Source of the DNA: Duganella sp. BJB476
GTDB taxonomy: Bacteria > Pseudomonadota > Gammaproteobacteria > Burkholderiales > Burkholderiaceae_D
Reading direction: 5' to 3'
DNA: 64,000 nt
Assembly: GCF_003416895.1 (NCBI RefSeq)
Contig: NZ_QVIO01000004.1
Location: forward strand, 186,001-250,000
The notes under the pieces are model-generated. The model did not search any database and was not told where the DNA came from. It saw only the letters and a program-made list of their open reading frames with translations. Position numbers and translations under genes: made by a program. How positions within the stretch are numbered: position 1 is the stretch's first letter; each line of letters opens with the position of its first letter. This document shows positions 61,882 through 64,000 of the stretch, piece after piece.

Positions 61882-62790
61882 ATGAAATTTCTCAAGAACC
61901 TGTTGACCGGGCGCTGGATCACCGGCCGCAACCTGGTGATCGGCGTGCCTTTCCTGTGGCTGACGGTCGCCTTCCTGGTGCCGTTCCTGATCGTGATGCG
62001 CATCAGCTTCACCGAGGCGGACACCGGCGGCAATCCATTCGGCACCTTGATGACGATGGCCGACGGCGTCATCACGCTCAAGGTCAAGATCTCCAACTAC
62101 CTGTTCATCGCGCAGGACGACCTGTATGCGCTGACCTACCTGAACTCGATCAAGTTCGCCGCCATCACGGCCACGCTGTGTCTCATCATCGGCTACCCGT
62201 TCGCCTACTTCATGGCGCGCGCCAAGCCGACCGTGCGCCCGGTGCTGCTGATGCTGGTGATGATGCCGTTCTGGACCTCCTTCCTGCTGCGCATCTACGC
62301 ATGGAAGGGCATCCTGGCCAACAACGGCATCCTGAACCACTTCCTGATCAGCATGGGCTTCATCACCGAGCCGCTGCATCTGATGAACACGCAGTTCTCG
62401 CTCATCATCGGCATGGTCTATGCCTACCTGCCGTTCATGATCCTGCCGCTGTACGCCAACCTGGTGAAGATGGACCTGCGCTTCCTGGAGGCGGCGGCCG
62501 ACCTGGGCGCGACGCCGTTGCAGGCGTTCTGGCGCATCACGGTGCCGCTGTCGAAGTCCGGCATCATCGCCGGCACCATGCTGGTGTTTATCCCGGCGGT
62601 GGGCGAGTACGTGATCCCGGAACTGCTGGGCGGCCCGGAAACGCTGATGATCGGCCGCCAGCTGTGGGACGAGTTCTTCACCAATAACGACTGGCCGCTG
62701 GCGTCCTCGGTGACGGTGGTGGTGATCCTGCTGATCCTGGTGCCGATGGCGATCTTCAATAAATACAAGGCAGAGGAGGACCGCCCATGA
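61882..62790 (+). CDS. potH: Polyamine ABC transporter permease (PotH/PotB)
   Basis: A 302-residue inner membrane permease of the BPD_transp_1 type with six transmembrane helices. The first helix is NLVIGVPFLWLTVAFLVPF. The EAA loop is EAAADLGATPLQAFWRITVPLS. The ATG at 61882 follows GGAGCG. The stop overlaps the start of the next permease gene (ATGA). Confidence 0.92.
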   Translation: MKFLKNLLTGRWITGRNLVIGVPFLWLTVAFLVPFLIVMRISFTEADTGGNPFGTLMTMADGVITLKVKISNYLFIAQDDLYALTYLNSIKFAAITATLCLIIGYPFAYFMARAKPTVRPVLLMLVMMPFWTSFLLRIYAWKGILANNGILNHFLISMGFITEPLHLMNTQFSLIIGMVYAYLPFMILPLYANLVKMDLRFLEAAADLGATPLQAFWRITVPLSKSGIIAGTMLVFIPAVGEYVIPELLGGPETLMIGRQLWDEFFTNNDWPLASSVTVVVILLILVPMAIFNKYKAEEDRP

Positions 62791-63632
62791 AAGGACATTC
62801 CAATTTCGTGCAGCGCTGGTTCGGGCGCGGCTGGCTGTCGCTGGGCTATCTGTTCCTCTACCTGCCCATCGTGGTGCTGGTGGTGTTCTCGTTTAACAGC
62901 TCGCGCCAGGACATGGTGTGGAGCGGCTTCTCGACGCAGTGGTATGCGGCGCTGATGGAGGATACGGAGATCATCAGCGGGTTTGGCCTGTCGTTGCGCA
63001 TCGCGCTGCTGACGGCTTGCAGCTCGGTGGTGCTGGGGACGTTCGCGGCGTTTGTGTTGAACCGCTACCAGCGCTTCGCCGGCCGCACGCTGTTCTCGGG
63101 CATGGTCAGCGCGCCGCTGGTGATGCCGGAGGTAATCATCGGCCTGTCGCTGCTGCTGATGCTGGTGTCGGTGCAGAAGGCCTTCGGTTTCCCGGAGCGC
63201 GGCCTGGTGACGATCTGGCTGGGCCACACCCTGCTGGGCATGGCCTATGCGGCGGTGGTGGTGCAGTCGCGCCTCCAGGAGATGAACAAGTCGCTGGAAG
63301 AAGCGGCGATGGATCTCGGTTGCCGTCCGTACCAGGTGTTCTTCCTGGTGACGCTGCCGAACATCACGCAGGCGCTGGGTTCCGCGTGGCTGCTGACGTT
63401 CACGCTGTCGCTGGACGACGTGGTGCTGTCGGCCTTCCTGTCCGGCCCCGGCTCGTCGACCATGCCTATCGTGATCTTCTCGCGCGCGCGCCTGGGCCTG
63501 GACCCGCGCGTGAACGCGGTGGCGGCGCTGACCATCCTCGTGGTGTCGATCGGCGTAATCGCATCGAGCCTGTATATGGCCCGCAGCGAACGCCTGCGCC
63601 AGAAGCAGGTCGCCGCCGCAGCCAAGGGTTAA
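62787..63632 (+). CDS. potI: Polyamine ABC transporter permease (PotI/PotC)
   Basis: A 281-residue permease, the usual partner of PotH. The EAA loop is EEAAMDLGCRPYQVFFLVTLPN; FSGMVSAPLVMPEVIIGLSLL and LTFTLSLDDVVLSAFLSGPG are typical of PotI. Last gene of the string. No substrate-binding protein gene (PotF/PotD) follows; the next gene is on the other strand and overlaps the 3' end by 4 bases. Confidence 0.92.
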   Translation: MKGHSNFVQRWFGRGWLSLGYLFLYLPIVVLVVFSFNSSRQDMVWSGFSTQWYAALMEDTEIISGFGLSLRIALLTACSSVVLGTFAAFVLNRYQRFAGRTLFSGMVSAPLVMPEVIIGLSLLLMLVSVQKAFGFPERGLVTIWLGHTLLGMAYAAVVVQSRLQEMNKSLEEAAMDLGCRPYQVFFLVTLPNITQALGSAWLLTFTLSLDDVVLSAFLSGPGSSTMPIVIFSRARLGLDPRVNAVAALTILVVSIGVIASSLYMARSERLRQKQVAAAAKG

Positions 63633-64000
63633 TCGACGTAGCCCTGTTTATATTCCCACCAGGCGCAGGCGACGAAAATCGCCGCGCCGCACCACAGCAC
63701 CGCCGGTAGCGCATTGATGCCGGCGGTCTGCATCAGCAGACCTGTTACCAGTGGCCCGCCGCTGCTGGTGATTCCCCAGCTGGCATTGACCACGGCGCTG
63801 GCCGCGACCAGCGATTGTCCCTGGAAGCGCGCGCCGCACGCCACCAGCGACAGCATGTAGATCGCTCCCGCCACAGCCCCCAGCATCAGCAGCAGTATCC
63901 ACCACAGCCAAGGCGTGCCCGCCGCGAAAGGCAGTAGCGGCAGCAGCACGCACACCGCTATGCCGCAGCCGGTGTGCACGCGCCGGCGGCCCACGTGGTC
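63629..64000 (-). CDS. MFS transporter, C-terminal part (gene continues outside window)
   Basis: The visible 123 residues begin at the window edge with DHVGRRRVHTG, the MFS motif A of the loop between helices 8 and 9. Four hydrophobic segments and the tail WEYKQGYVD follow. The N-terminal two thirds lie to the right. No substrate can be assigned. Confidence 0.8.
   Translation of the reverse strand, partial: DHVGRRRVHTGCGIAVCVLLPLLPFAAGTPWLWWILLLMLGAVAGAIYMLSLVACGARFQGQSLVAASAVVNASWGITSSGGPLVTGLLMQTAGINALPAVLWCGAAIFVACAWWEYKQGYVD

Overview
The window is a 64-kb stretch of high-GC betaproteobacterial chromosome, dense with genes and without tRNA, rRNA, IS element or CRISPR that I could find. 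The gene order (pcm - rhodanese - tolC; nadK - recN; hemH - grpE - dnaK - dnaJ), the assimilatory nitrate genes, the exported M36/M64 peptidases and the TonB-dependent receptor suggest an Oxalobacteraceae member of the Massilia/Duganella group. That placement is inferred from gene content and style, not from a marker gene.

Layout. 1-5.5 kb: recQ (cut by the window edge), uppP, a secreted M36 metallopeptidase and a small lipoprotein-like gene. 5.6-20.1 kb: a carbohydrate locus. It holds a TonB-dependent receptor, a GH88/GH105 unsaturated-uronyl hydrolase fused to a DUF4861-like domain, uronate dehydrogenase, a LacI regulator, an unassigned toroid/sandwich protein that may be a polysaccharide lyase, a CHMI-like tautomerase, a GH2 beta-glucuronidase, a GH3 beta-glucosidase and glucarate dehydratase. 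Together they outline import and breakdown of a glucuronate-containing polysaccharide and oxidation of the uronate to glucarate. Two sites with the same AAACGTTT core, one before each arm, tie it to the LacI regulator. 20.1-34.6 kb: mixed small units (LysR regulator, two periplasmic binding proteins, M64 and M14 peptidases, DUF2145 pair, flavodoxin, TetR, pcm-rhodanese-tolC, gloA, DUF3667). 34.6-43.6 kb: nadK-recN behind a LexA box, a polysaccharide deacetylase, hemH, and the heat-shock set grpE-dnaK-dnaJ with sigma-32-type promoters. 43.7-59.2 kb: carbonic anhydrase, a TauD-type dioxygenase and a complete nitrate assimilation region (nasT, nrtABD, a PilJ/MCP-like protein, cobA, narK, nirBD, an FAD oxidoreductase, nasA). 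59.3-63.6 kb: a glutamine-synthetase-like polyamine gene and a polyamine-type ABC transporter. The window closes in a partial MFS gene.

The most informative non-coding finding is in the nitrate region. Both transcription units (nrtA and narK) start with a sigma-54 -24/-12 element followed within a few bases by two hairpins with six-base loops of the form A-N-N-G-N-N and then an intrinsic terminator. This is the RNA target of ANTAR antiterminators, and NasT, an ANTAR protein, is encoded just upstream. In the narK leader the second hairpin and the terminator share bases and cannot form together. The usual nitrate sensor NasS is not in the window. A small cytoplasmic protein with a NarX/PilJ-like motif and an MCP-like hairpin tip sits in the operon instead.

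Two short genes with clear start signals are reported: a 39-residue Cys/Pro-containing peptide (21936-22055) and a 32-residue single-helix membrane protein (39401-39499). Most other long open frames on the opposite strand are artefacts of GC-rich third codon positions.
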